DNA of 64,000 nucleotides from Devosia psychrophila (lineage in GTDB: Bacteria; Pseudomonadota; Alphaproteobacteria; Rhizobiales; Devosiaceae), in the NCBI RefSeq assembly GCF_000971275.1, contig NZ_LAPV01000093.1, positions 248,001-312,000 of the forward strand, written 5' to 3'. Shown piece after piece: positions 19,052-26,909 of the stretch (positions are counted from its first letter, which is position 1; each line of letters begins with the position of its first letter). The notes beneath the pieces were generated by a model. It did no database searches, was not told where the DNA came from, and saw only the letters and a list, made by a program, of their open reading frames with translations. The position numbers were made by a program, and so were the translations under genes.

Positions 19052-19067
19052 ACACGATATATCGTGT
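19052..19067. promoter_or_regulatory. 16-bp perfect palindrome upstream of gcrA
   Basis: ACACGATATATCGTGT is a perfect 16-bp palindrome about 80 bases before the gcrA coding region. Its symmetry and AT-rich core fit a homodimeric regulator's operator. I cannot name the regulator. Confidence 0.5.
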
Positions 19068-19146
19068 GGCGGACCCACTTAACATACGACGCCTAGAGTT
19101 TGATGGCTGCCGATAGCTTTTCGGCCGCGCAATGAAGGATTCTGTT

Positions 19147-19731
19147 TTGACGATGGTTTCAGGAGCACAACCGGCCGGCTGGACTGATGAGCGCGTCGAG
19201 ACGTTGACGAAGCTCTGGATGGAGGGCCTTAGCGCCAGCCAGATCGCTGGCGAACTCGGCGAAGGGGTTACCCGCAACGCCGTGATCGGCAAGGTGCACC
19301 GCCTCAAGCTCTCGGCTCGTGCCAAGCCCACCAACTCGGCGCCGCGCGCCCGTCCCCCAGCCCGTCCGGCACCGCGCCGTGTGGCGAGCCCCTCCGCCGG
19401 CATGTCGTCGCCGATGTCCAGCGGCGCTGCCAAGATGGCCCGCCCGGCCATGCAGGCCTCGCGCCCGCAGTCGATCGGCGCGACCGCGCTGGCGATGGAC
19501 CCGCAGATGGAACAGCAGCTCTATGTGGCACCCGCCGCAGCCGAGCTGTTCATCCCCGAGGACAAGCGGCTCAGCCTGCTTCAGCTCACCGAAGCGACCT
19601 GCAAGTGGCCGATCGGCGATCCGCTGTCGAAGGACTTCTATTTCTGCGGCCAGCACAGCCTCGAAAGCGGCCCCTACTGCGACTTCCACTCGCGCCGCGC
19701 CTACCACCAGGTCGACAAAAAGCGCCGCTGA
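19147..19731 (+). CDS. gcrA: GcrA cell cycle regulator
   Basis: Alphaproteobacterial transcription factor that binds sigma-70 holoenzyme and acts at CcrM-methylated GANTC promoters. The N-terminal DNA-binding helix region is unmistakable: WTDERVETLTKLWMEG, then LSASQIAGELG and TRNAVIGKVHRLKLS. The middle is Pro/Ala/Arg-rich, and the C-terminus is cysteine-rich (CKWPIGDP, FYFCGQ, GPYCDFHS), typical of GcrA. About 194 residues. GAAGGA lies 7 bases before the TTG at 19147; ATGs at 19132 and 19153 are alternatives. Divergent from argD; followed by a clear intrinsic terminator. Upstream are a CtrA box, GANTC sites and a palindrome. Confidence 0.92.
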   Translation: MTMVSGAQPAGWTDERVETLTKLWMEGLSASQIAGELGEGVTRNAVIGKVHRLKLSARAKPTNSAPRARPPARPAPRRVASPSAGMSSPMSSGAAKMARPAMQASRPQSIGATALAMDPQMEQQLYVAPAAAELFIPEDKRLSLLQLTEATCKWPIGDPLSKDFYFCGQHSLESGPYCDFHSRRAYHQVDKKRR

Positions 19732-19751
19732 TTGTCGAAGATTTTGAATTG

Positions 19752-19779
19752 AAAAGGGCGCCCGGAGGCGCCCTTTTTT
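19752..19779 (+). terminator. Intrinsic terminator of gcrA
   Basis: AAAAGGGCGCC (19752-19762) pairs perfectly with GGCGCCCTTTT (19767-19777) around a 4-base loop, ending in a T6 run. It starts 20 bases after the gcrA stop. Confidence 0.9.
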
Positions 19780-19815
19780 GTTTTGAAGCGAGTGCAAGGA
19801 TTACCCCACCACCTC

Positions 19816-19965
19816 TTTTCCCTCGGGCTCGACCCGAGGGTCGCTCTCAGCCCAGCACATGCGGCGAATGACCCTCGGGTCAAGCCCGAGGGAGAAAGCA
19901 GTAGTAAGCAAAAGATGGTGCGCCGCACTACCTTCTCCCTCGGGCTTGACCCGAGGGCCACTCTC
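19816..19965. repeat. Three palindromic repeats with CCCTCGGG/CCCGAGGG arms
   Basis: Units at about 19816-19848, 19869-19897 and 19930-19965 each carry CCCTCGGG, a 5-base TTGA-like centre and CCCGAGGG. The middle copy is in inverted orientation relative to the outer two. Flanking CTTTTCC/GGAGAAAG and CACTCTC/GTCGCTCTC are partly shared. This is a REP-like cluster in an 817-base gap with no gene. Confidence 0.65.
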
Positions 19966-19978
19966 CGCAAACGCCTAG

Positions 19979-20125
19979 CCATCACCCCACCCTCGGTCCC
20001 TCCCCATTTAGGGGAGGGAGGCGCCAGACCGCAGGTCCCAGCTCTTTCTTATCCCTCCCCCTGGTGGGGAGGGTGGGGGTAGGATTGCGCAGGATGTAAA
20101 TCCTCCGCTCAAGGGGGAGGGTGTC
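19979..20125. repeat. Full-length GC-rich intergenic repeat (family C)
   Basis: Contains CACCCCACCCTC, TCCCTCCCCATTTAGGGG, GGAGGCGCCAGACCG and ATCCCTCCCC-TGGTGGGGAGGG. The same order of blocks recurs at 53.1 kb and, inverted, at 50.1 kb, with partial copies near 17.5, 22.8, 41.4, 44.5 and 56.2 kb. Each half is itself palindromic. No gene is encoded. Confidence 0.65.
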
Positions 20126-20548
20126 GACTGAGGTGTCACACCAAAAACTTTTCCATCTTATCCCCACCCACCTCCGCCTCCCGCACAATGTCGTCATTCC
20201 CGCACGCACTGCGCGGTCGCGACGAACGGTCGGTTCGGGGATGCCGGTTGGGCTGGGGGTCGCTCCAGTTCCTGCGGGAAGAGGATGATCTGTGACCCGA
20301 TTTGAGCCCCCGGGTCCGGAGCGCTCAGCGCTCCAATCAGTCGGCACGGGCTGCCAGCCGAGGACGGTCCTCCCCCTAGAGTCGCCGGGATAGCATGGGG
20401 CGAGGTGTGACCCACCTCCACCAATTTCGCCTTAAGACCAGCACCAGGACGCATCTCGCCCCATGTCGCAGCTATTGCGACACACTATCGAATAGCAGCC
20501 GCAGGACATCGCCCCGTGCGGCGCTTTCCGTGCCGACCATGTAGCCTG
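20126..20548. other. Intergenic stretch without a recognised gene
   Basis: About 420 bases between the repeats and the phoR end. A short open frame on the minus strand (20194-20454) is Pro/Gly/Ala-rich and unconvincing. The only clear structure is GGAGCGC-TCA-GCGCTCC (20318-20334), a 7-bp hairpin without a T-run. I see no tRNA or known RNA. Confidence 0.4.
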
Positions 20549-21832
20549 CTAGGGCAGAAACACGTCCACCCGCATGCCTTCGCCCGGCTTGCTCTTGATC
20601 GCCAATTGGCCGCGATGGCGGTTGACGATGTGCTTGACGATGGCAAGGCCGAGGCCGGTGCCCTTCTTCTTGCGGCTGGCATCGGCATCGATGCGATAAA
20701 ACCGCTCGGTCAGGCGCGGCACATGCTCGGGCTCGACGCCCGGGCCGTGATCGATGATCGTCACCTGTTGCTGGAAACCGGGTCGGCTGGAGGGGGCTAG
20801 GTCGATCTCGACCGTCTTGCCGCCGGCGCCATACTTGATGGCATTCTCGACCAGGTTTTCGAACACCTCATAAAGCTGGCCGCGATCCCCGGTTACCGTA
20901 CTGGAGCCATCGAACAGGCTGAGCCTGATATCCAGCTCCGCTGCCTTGGCCTGAATGGACAGCCCCTCACGCACCTCACGCAACAGCCCGGCCAGCTCGA
21001 TACTACCGGTAGGGCGCACATGCTGGTGCATTTCGATGCGCGACAGACTGAGCATATCGTCGATCAGCTTGCTCATTCGCTCGGCCTGGCCGCGCATGAT
21101 GACGAGGAATTTTTCGCGCGCCACGGTGTCCTTGGCCGCCGGGCCCAATAGCGTGTCGATAAAGCCGATCAGCGACGCCAAAGGAGTGCGCATTTCATGG
21201 CTGGCATTGGCAATAAAATCACTTCGCAAGGCATCGACGCGCTTGAGTTCGGTCAGGCTCTGGAAGGTCACCAGCAATTGCCGGTCCTCGTCCTGCAGCC
21301 ATTCCTGGCCGGGATGACGCAGCGGCGACAGCACGACTTTTTCCCATGTCTCGGAGGGAATGGTCTCGTGCAGCTCGATGCTGCGCACATTGCCGGATCG
21401 CATGGCGAGGTCGAAGGCTTCGACAAGTTGCGGATTGCGCAGCGAAAAGGTCAGCGGATTGCCGCGTGTCACCGAGGGAAACTGCCGGCGCGCTGCTCCA
21501 TTGGCATGCAGGACCACGCTGCGGCGATCCAGCACCAGGCACGGATCGGCCAGCGCGTCGGCCACCGCGAACACCGCGCCATCATCGCTGACGAGCTGCG
21601 GCCGGATGACTTCCACGGTCCGCGTCATGGTAATGCTCGGCGTCGGCAGAATAGCGACGCCCGCCGCCACGACAAGGAAACTGACGACTGCAGCGACGAC
21701 GCTCAGTTCACCAAACAGCACCAGCGCTACCAGCACGCCAAAGACGCCGGCCAGCAGGCCGGCTTGTGCAACCAGACGCGCCACAGCCAGTGTCATGCGC
21801 GAGGCTGGCTGGTGGAACTGCGGTTCGTCCAT
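20549..21832 (-). CDS. phoR: PhoR-like sensor histidine kinase
   Basis: Membrane histidine kinase of 427 residues. Two hydrophobic segments lie in residues 12-65, with no large periplasmic loop, as in PhoR. A PAS-like region follows (ADALADPCLVLDRRSVVLHAN). The HisKA box is ASHEMRTPLASLIGFIDTLL with the phospho-accepting His, and the ATPase domain shows ENLVENAIKYG, DHGPGVEPEHVPRLTERFYR and GTGLGLAIVKHIV. PLTERFYR-type spacing matches the PhoR subfamily. No phoB or pst genes are visible, but a PPK2 gene starts 90 bases away in the opposite direction, which supports a phosphate link. Specificity is inferred. Confidence 0.8.
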   Translation of the reverse strand: MDEPQFHQPASRMTLAVARLVAQAGLLAGVFGVLVALVLFGELSVVAAVVSFLVVAAGVAILPTPSITMTRTVEVIRPQLVSDDGAVFAVADALADPCLVLDRRSVVLHANGAARRQFPSVTRGNPLTFSLRNPQLVEAFDLAMRSGNVRSIELHETIPSETWEKVVLSPLRHPGQEWLQDEDRQLLVTFQSLTELKRVDALRSDFIANASHEMRTPLASLIGFIDTLLGPAAKDTVAREKFLVIMRGQAERMSKLIDDMLSLSRIEMHQHVRPTGSIELAGLLREVREGLSIQAKAAELDIRLSLFDGSSTVTGDRGQLYEVFENLVENAIKYGAGGKTVEIDLAPSSRPGFQQQVTIIDHGPGVEPEHVPRLTERFYRIDADASRKKKGTGLGLAIVKHIVNRHRGQLAIKSKPGEGMRVDVFLP

Positions 21833-21922
21833 ATTTTCTTTCTGTGAATCAGCCAGCTGCGACGCCCCTTGCGCGCAAGGGCGCCTTCATAGCACGGTGA
21901 AGATGACAACGGAGCGACACCA

Positions 21923-22780
21923 GTGACCGACCCTCTCGACGGCTTCGACCTCGAAAATCCCGAACTGCCCAAGTCAATCAAGAAGAATGCAATGGCCTCG
22001 GGCGGTTATCCCTACGAGGATAAGCTGAATAGCGAAATCTATGAAGCCCAGATGTATGAACTGCAAAAACAACTGGTGCTGCTGCAGGCTCACTTAGCCA
22101 AGAGCGGCGAGCGCGTCATGGTGGTGTTCGAGGGGCGCGATGCAGCCGGCAAGGGCGGCACGATCAAGACCTACCTGGAAAACCTCAATCCCCGATACAA
22201 CCTGATCGCGGCCCTGCCAAAGCCCAACGATCGCGAAAGCACGCAGTGGTATTTCCAGCGTTATGTCGACTGGTTGCCGGCGGCCGGCGAAACCGTGCTG
22301 TTCGACCGCTCCTGGTATAATCGCGCCGGCGTCGAGCGCGTCATGGGCTTCTGCACGCCCGAGCAGACCGAGCACTTCCTCGAAGAGGCGCCGGAATTCG
22401 AGAAGCGCATCACGAGGGACGGGATTCACTTCTTCAAGTTCTGGCTGTCGATCGGGCGGGAAATGCAGCTTAAGCGCTTCCATGACCGGCGCCACGATCC
22501 GCTTAAAGTGTGGAAGCTGTCGCCGATCGATATCGACGCGCTGCACAAGTGGGACGACTATACCGTGGCGCGCGACGAGATGCTGAAGCGTACCGACCTG
22601 CCGCATTCGCGCTGGACGGTGATCCGCGCCAATGACAAGCGTCGCGGCCGGATCAACGTGATCCAGACGGTACTCGATCGGCTGACCTTCGCCGGCAAGG
22701 ACGCCAGGGCGATCGGCGACATCGACAACAAGGTCGCGATGAGCGCCCAGTACTTCCTGAAACTGCACAAGTCGGATTGA
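21923..22780 (+). CDS. ppk2: Polyphosphate kinase 2 (PPK2 family)
   Basis: Transfers phosphate between polyphosphate and nucleotides; class I PPK2 enzymes usually phosphorylate nucleoside diphosphates. The 285-residue single-domain length fits. Walker A is GRDAAGKGGT (71-80), Walker B and lid are TVLFDRSWYNRAGVERVMGF, and FHDRRHDPLKVWKLSPID is the conserved C-terminal signature. GTG start with GGAG 8 bases upstream. Divergent from the phoR-like gene with only 90 bases between them, so both promoters overlap. A GC-rich repeat follows the gene and may serve as terminator. Confidence 0.92.
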   Translation: MTDPLDGFDLENPELPKSIKKNAMASGGYPYEDKLNSEIYEAQMYELQKQLVLLQAHLAKSGERVMVVFEGRDAAGKGGTIKTYLENLNPRYNLIAALPKPNDRESTQWYFQRYVDWLPAAGETVLFDRSWYNRAGVERVMGFCTPEQTEHFLEEAPEFEKRITRDGIHFFKFWLSIGREMQLKRFHDRRHDPLKVWKLSPIDIDALHKWDDYTVARDEMLKRTDLPHSRWTVIRANDKRRGRINVIQTVLDRLTFAGKDARAIGDIDNKVAMSAQYFLKLHKSD

Positions 22781-22785
22781 CGGGG

Positions 22786-22915
22786 TAGCAGGAATACCCC
22801 CACCTGACCTCCCCCTGAACAGGGGAGGAATCTGGCCGGCGCCTTTGGCGAGACAGTGCCAAATACTCGATGAGATGCCTCCCCCTCATCAGGGGGCGGC
22901 TAGGTGGGGTACCCC
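22786..22915. repeat. Partial GC-rich intergenic repeats after ppk2
   Basis: Two palindromic blocks, CCTCCCC-TGAACA-GGGGAGG (about 22806-22828) and CCTCCCCCTCATCAGGGGG (about 22880-22898), belong to the family C repeats. The second is followed by GGGGTACCCCAACAAGG, which recurs in similar form near 39.1 kb. Confidence 0.5.
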
Positions 22916-23016
22916 AACAAGGGCTCGCCTTCGCCGCTTCTTCGCCGCCCCATTGACACCCATCGCCAGTGTGAAACTACTGTTACAAATGCGACTATTG
23001 CTTCGCCGGGGCCAAG

Positions 23017-23787
23017 TTGGACGTTAGCGGTAAAAAGGCTGTGCTGGTTTCGAATGCACGCGGGGCTTCGCCCTTCGTGATTGTCTGCGACCATGCCAGC
23101 AACCGTATCCCCACGAAGTACGATGACCTTGGCCTAAGCCAGACCGAGCGGCTCAGCCATATCGCCTGGGACCCGGGCGCGCTGTCGGTCAGCCGAGTGC
23201 TGTCCGAGATGCTCGATGCGCCGCTGGTGCAGTCAACTGTCTCCCGCCTGATCATCGACTGCAACCGCGAGCTCACCGCGCCGGACCTGATCTGGACCCT
23301 GTCGGAAACCACGCGCATTGCCGCCAATGAAAATATCGAAGCTGACGAGCGGCAGTATCGCATCGATCATTTTCACCGCCCCTATCACGCCTCGATCGAA
23401 ACGCTGCTGGAATCGCGCCGCCATGCCGGTCGCGAGACCATCCTTGTCTGCATGCACTCCTTCACACCGGTCTATCACGATGTGCAACGCCCGTGGCCGA
23501 TCGGACTGATCCATGGCCTCGACACGGGCTACACCAGCGCACTCTACGATGCCCTCAGGAATGACGACCCGTCGCTGAACGTGGGTTGGAACGAGCCTTA
23601 TGCCGCGCATAATGGCGTGACATTGACGCTCGAAAAACACGGCGACGGTCGCGGCCTTCAGGCCACCATGATCGAAATCCGCCATGACGAAATTCTCGAA
23701 CCTGCCGGCGTGACCCAATGGTCAGTCCGGCTGGCGCATTGCCTCGAAACGGCGCGGGTCGCGCGCAAAGGGGCAATGTCAGTCTAA
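23017..23787 (+). CDS. N-formylglutamate amidohydrolase family protein
   Basis: Hydrolase of the N-formylglutamate amidohydrolase family, 256 residues, which cleaves N-acyl glutamate in histidine degradation in known members. Family motifs are FVIVCDHASNRIP at the start, HIAWDPGALSVSR, STVSRLIIDCNRE and LVCMHSFTPVYHD. No hut genes are near. Instead an amine-type permease and a glutamine synthetase homologue follow within 35 bases and 1.5 kb, so the substrate may be a different glutamyl or formyl amide (inference). Start is uncertain: TTG at 23017 gives the full family N-terminus; a GTG at 23041 is possible. Confidence 0.82.
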   Translation: MDVSGKKAVLVSNARGASPFVIVCDHASNRIPTKYDDLGLSQTERLSHIAWDPGALSVSRVLSEMLDAPLVQSTVSRLIIDCNRELTAPDLIWTLSETTRIAANENIEADERQYRIDHFHRPYHASIETLLESRRHAGRETILVCMHSFTPVYHDVQRPWPIGLIHGLDTGYTSALYDALRNDDPSLNVGWNEPYAAHNGVTLTLEKHGDGRGLQATMIEIRHDEILEPAGVTQWSVRLAHCLETARVARKGAMSV

Positions 23788-23820
23788 GCATACCGGGCTC
23801 ATTTTCAGGGGGACGTGACT

Positions 23821-25302
23821 ATGGCTGAGACGAAAAAGGTCGGCAGTGTCGCTTACGCGACGCGCGACAAGGACTATTTTGCAAAGCGCGGGCTGATCCG
23901 CCACGCCAATGTCTGGCACCTGTGGGCGCTGGGCGTCGGCGCCGTCATCTCGGGGCATTTCTCGGGCTGGAACGGCGGCCTGCTGCAGGGCGGCTGGGGT
24001 GGCATGTTCATCGCCACCGTCATCATTGGCATCATGTATCTCGGCCTGACCTTTGCCATCGCCGAGATGAGCCCCGCCCTGCCCCATACCGGAGCAGCCT
24101 ATTCATTTGCCCGCACCGCCATGGGCCCATGGGGCGGCTTCCTCACGGGTCTGGCCGAAAACGTCGAGTACGTGCTCACCCCAGCGGTGATCGTGTTCTT
24201 CATCGGCTCCTATCTCACCGGCATTTTCGAAACGCCGGACAGCTTCCAGCCCGTCTGGTGGGTGCTGGCCTATATCGTCTTCGTCGGCCTTAACGTGTGG
24301 GGCGTAGCACTCAGCTTCCGCGTAACGCTGGTGGTGACGCTGCTGGCACTAGCCTGCTTGCTGGTGTTCTGGTTCTCGGCCATTCCCAACATTGATTTCT
24401 CGCGCTGGGCGCTCAATATCGGCGAAGGCGGCGTGGAATTACCCGAGGGTAATGGGCCGTTCCTGCCAAATGGCATCATGGGCGTATTCTTCGCCCTGCC
24501 CTTCGCCGTATGGCTATTCCTAGCCATCGAACAACTGCCGCTAGCAGCCGAAGAATCGATGGATCCGAAACGCGACATGCCACGCGGCATTATCGCTGGC
24601 TTCCTGACGCTGGTGGTCTCGGCCTTGGCTATCCTGACGCTCAATCCGTCGGTGATCGGCATTGGCTCGTTTACCCTCGGCTCATCGGGCGAACCGCTGC
24701 TCGACGGCTTCCGCGCCATCTATGGCGACGGCATCGCCAAGGGTCTTGCGCTGGTTGCGGTGCTGGGGCTGATCGCCTCGTTCCACACCATCATCTTCGC
24801 TCAGGGCCGGCAGATCTTCTCGCTCAGCCGCGCCGGCTATTTCCCAACCTTCCTGTCGGTCACCCACACCACCCGCAAGACGCCGCATGTCGCGATGGTC
24901 GCAGGTGCCTTGCTGGGCCTTGTCGTTATCATGTCGGTCTGGTTCCTCGCTGGCGAAGAAAACCGAGGCTCGGTGATCGGCTTTACCCTGCTTAACATGG
25001 CGGTATTTGGCGCTATGCTCAGCTACATCATGCAGGGCATCAGCTTCATCATGCTGCGGCGCAACCAGCCCAACATGGAGCGGCCGTTCCGCAATCCGTT
25101 CGGCATTCCCGGCGCTGCGCTGACGGTCATCATTGCGGCCATCACCATCTACTTCCAGGTCACTGGCGACGCCGCCTATCGCGCCGGCATCCTCGGCGTG
25201 GCGATCTGGTTCGCGGTATTCATCGCCTACTTCGCGCTCGTCGGCCGTCACAAGCTGATCATGTCGCCGGAAGAAGAGTTCGCGCTGGGACACAAGGCCT
25301 AG
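23821..25302 (+). CDS. Amino acid/amine permease, ethanolamine permease type
   Basis: Twelve-segment inner-membrane transporter of the APC superfamily, 493 residues. The N-terminal RGLIRHANVWHLWALGVGAVISGHFSGWN and the MAPAL-like EMSPALPHTGAAYSFARTAMGP segments match the ethanolamine permease subfamily. AGGGGGA lies 7 bases before the ATG at 23821. A GS-like ligase, an aldehyde dehydrogenase and an alcohol dehydrogenase follow on the same strand, which fits uptake of an amino alcohol or amine. No EutBC ammonia lyase genes are present, so the usual ethanolamine route is not encoded here. Confidence 0.85.
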   Translation: MAETKKVGSVAYATRDKDYFAKRGLIRHANVWHLWALGVGAVISGHFSGWNGGLLQGGWGGMFIATVIIGIMYLGLTFAIAEMSPALPHTGAAYSFARTAMGPWGGFLTGLAENVEYVLTPAVIVFFIGSYLTGIFETPDSFQPVWWVLAYIVFVGLNVWGVALSFRVTLVVTLLALACLLVFWFSAIPNIDFSRWALNIGEGGVELPEGNGPFLPNGIMGVFFALPFAVWLFLAIEQLPLAAEESMDPKRDMPRGIIAGFLTLVVSALAILTLNPSVIGIGSFTLGSSGEPLLDGFRAIYGDGIAKGLALVAVLGLIASFHTIIFAQGRQIFSLSRAGYFPTFLSVTHTTRKTPHVAMVAGALLGLVVIMSVWFLAGEENRGSVIGFTLLNMAVFGAMLSYIMQGISFIMLRRNQPNMERPFRNPFGIPGAALTVIIAAITIYFQVTGDAAYRAGILGVAIWFAVFIAYFALVGRHKLIMSPEEEFALGHKA

Positions 25303-25360
25303 GGCCAAAGGGGGTTGCGCCATGGCGCGGCCCCCACTCAAATAACGAGGAGAATTCCCC

Positions 25361-26722
25361 ATGCCGTACACGCTTTCCGAGCTGAAGAAAGACGTCGCTG
25401 CCGGAGTGATGGACACCGTGCTGGTGGCCTTTCCAGACATGCAGGGGCGCATGATCGGCAAGCGCTTCCAGGCCGAGTATTTCCTGGAAGTCGCCGAAGA
25501 CGAAACCCATGGCTGCGACTACCTGCTGGCTGACGACATCGACATGGAGCCGGTGCCCGGCTACGAGGCCGCCAACTGGGGTAAGGGCTATGGCGATTTC
25601 GTCATGAAGCCCGACCTCGCCACGATGATGAAGGCGAGCTGGCTCGAAGGCACTGCCATCGTGCTCTGCGATCTCAGCGATCACCATCATCACGAGCCGA
25701 TCGCCCACAGCCCGCGCGCTATTCTGCGCCGCCAGATCGAGCGCCTCGCTGCCCTGGGCTTCACCTGCAATGCCGCCACCGAACTCGAATTCTACCTGTT
25801 CGACGAGGATTACCGTACCATCAGCCAGCGGGGACACGCCAAGGCCCAGACTGCCGGCGACTACATCCAGGATTACCACATCTTCCAGACCACCAAGGAA
25901 GAAGGCGTGATGCGCGCTTTGCGCAAGCATCTGCAGGCCTCCGGCATTCCGGTTGAATCCTCCAAGGGCGAATGGGGCCCGGGCCAGGAAGAAATCAACG
26001 TCAAATACTCCGACGCGCTGACCATGGCCGACCGTCATGTGGTGCTGAAAAATGCCACCAAGGAAATCGCCTGGGCCCAGGGCAAGGCCGTCACCTTCAT
26101 GGCCAAGTGGGACTACACGCTGGCCGGCTCATCGAGCCACATCCACATGTCGCTGGCCGACAAGTCCGGCAAGCCGCTGTTCGTCGACGGCAAGGACGAG
26201 CGCGGCATGAGCGAGCTGATGAAGCATTTCATGGCCGGCCAGCTCGCCTATGCCCGCGAAATCACCTATTTCCTTGCGCCCTATATCAACAGCTACAAAC
26301 GCTTCCAGGCCGGCACGTTCGCCCCCACCAAGGCAATCTGGTCACCCGACAACCGCACCGCCGGCTTCCGCCTCTGTGGCGAACATTCAAAATCCATCCG
26401 GGTCGAGTGCCGCATGGGTGGCGCCGACCTCAACCCCTACCTCGCCATCGCCGCGCTTATTGCTGCCGGCATCGAAGGCATCGAGGAGAAGATGCCGCTT
26501 GAGCCAGCCTTCGTCGGCGACGCCTATGTGACAGACAAACTGCGCGAAATCCCCAAGACGCTGCGCGAAGCGACGGACGCCCTGCGCAACTCGGCCATGC
26601 TCAAGGACGCGTTTGGCGAGAACGTTATCAGGCATTACGTTCACACTGCCGAATGGGAACAGCTCGAATACGACCGCCGCGTCACCGATTGGGAACTCAA
26701 GCGCGGCTTCGAGCGGAGTTAG
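25361..26722 (+). CDS. Glutamine synthetase family protein (PuuA-like gamma-glutamyl ligase)
   Basis: ATP-dependent ligase of 453 residues with the glutamine synthetase fold. Key motifs are ATELEFYLFDE (metal Glu pair), KGEWGPGQEEINVKYSD, FMAKWDYTLAGSSSHIHMSL (the KP-type ATP loop in altered form) and FRLCGEHSKSIRVECRMGGADLNPYLAIAA. It lacks the adenylylation tyrosine region of housekeeping GlnA, and is shorter than GlnA at 453 versus about 470. The neighbours suggest it glutamylates an amine, as PuuA does for putrescine and IpuC for isopropylamine. GAGGAG lies 8 bases before the ATG. The substrate is inferred from context only. Confidence 0.87.
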   Translation: MPYTLSELKKDVAAGVMDTVLVAFPDMQGRMIGKRFQAEYFLEVAEDETHGCDYLLADDIDMEPVPGYEAANWGKGYGDFVMKPDLATMMKASWLEGTAIVLCDLSDHHHHEPIAHSPRAILRRQIERLAALGFTCNAATELEFYLFDEDYRTISQRGHAKAQTAGDYIQDYHIFQTTKEEGVMRALRKHLQASGIPVESSKGEWGPGQEEINVKYSDALTMADRHVVLKNATKEIAWAQGKAVTFMAKWDYTLAGSSSHIHMSLADKSGKPLFVDGKDERGMSELMKHFMAGQLAYAREITYFLAPYINSYKRFQAGTFAPTKAIWSPDNRTAGFRLCGEHSKSIRVECRMGGADLNPYLAIAALIAAGIEGIEEKMPLEPAFVGDAYVTDKLREIPKTLREATDALRNSAMLKDAFGENVIRHYVHTAEWEQLEYDRRVTDWELKRGFERS

Positions 26723-26752
26723 ACGCATCACTGCCACAGAATGCATGACATA

Positions 26753-26886
26753 CTCGATGTTACCCCGGCCTTGAGCCGGGGCCCATCCCGAGATAGCACC
26801 GCCGGCGCGAGGTCGTTCGAACGGACCACCTGGCGGCAAGACACAAATCTCAGGATGAATCCCGGCTCAAGGCCGGGATGACACCG
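26753..26886. repeat. Palindromic repeat element, family A, copy 1
   Basis: Begins with ACCCCGGCCTTGAGCCGGGG (26762 on) and ends with CCCGGCTCAAGGCCGGGATG (26861-26880). The ends are long inverted repeats of each other, and each end is itself a smaller palindrome. It lies between the GS-like gene and the aldehyde dehydrogenase. Copies 2 and 3 are at 28312 and 36775. Confidence 0.75.
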
Positions 26887-26909
26887 TGGGTTGGACGAGT
26901 TCGGAACAC

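Noticed and set aside
19816..20125. A CRISPR array in the gcrA-phoR gap
   Set aside because: The repeats are few, palindromic, in mixed orientation and unevenly spaced, with no cas genes; they are REP-like elements.
20194..20454. An 86-codon minus-strand protein in the gcrA-phoR gap
   Set aside because: Low-complexity Pro/Gly/Ala composition, no good ribosome site and no recognisable family.
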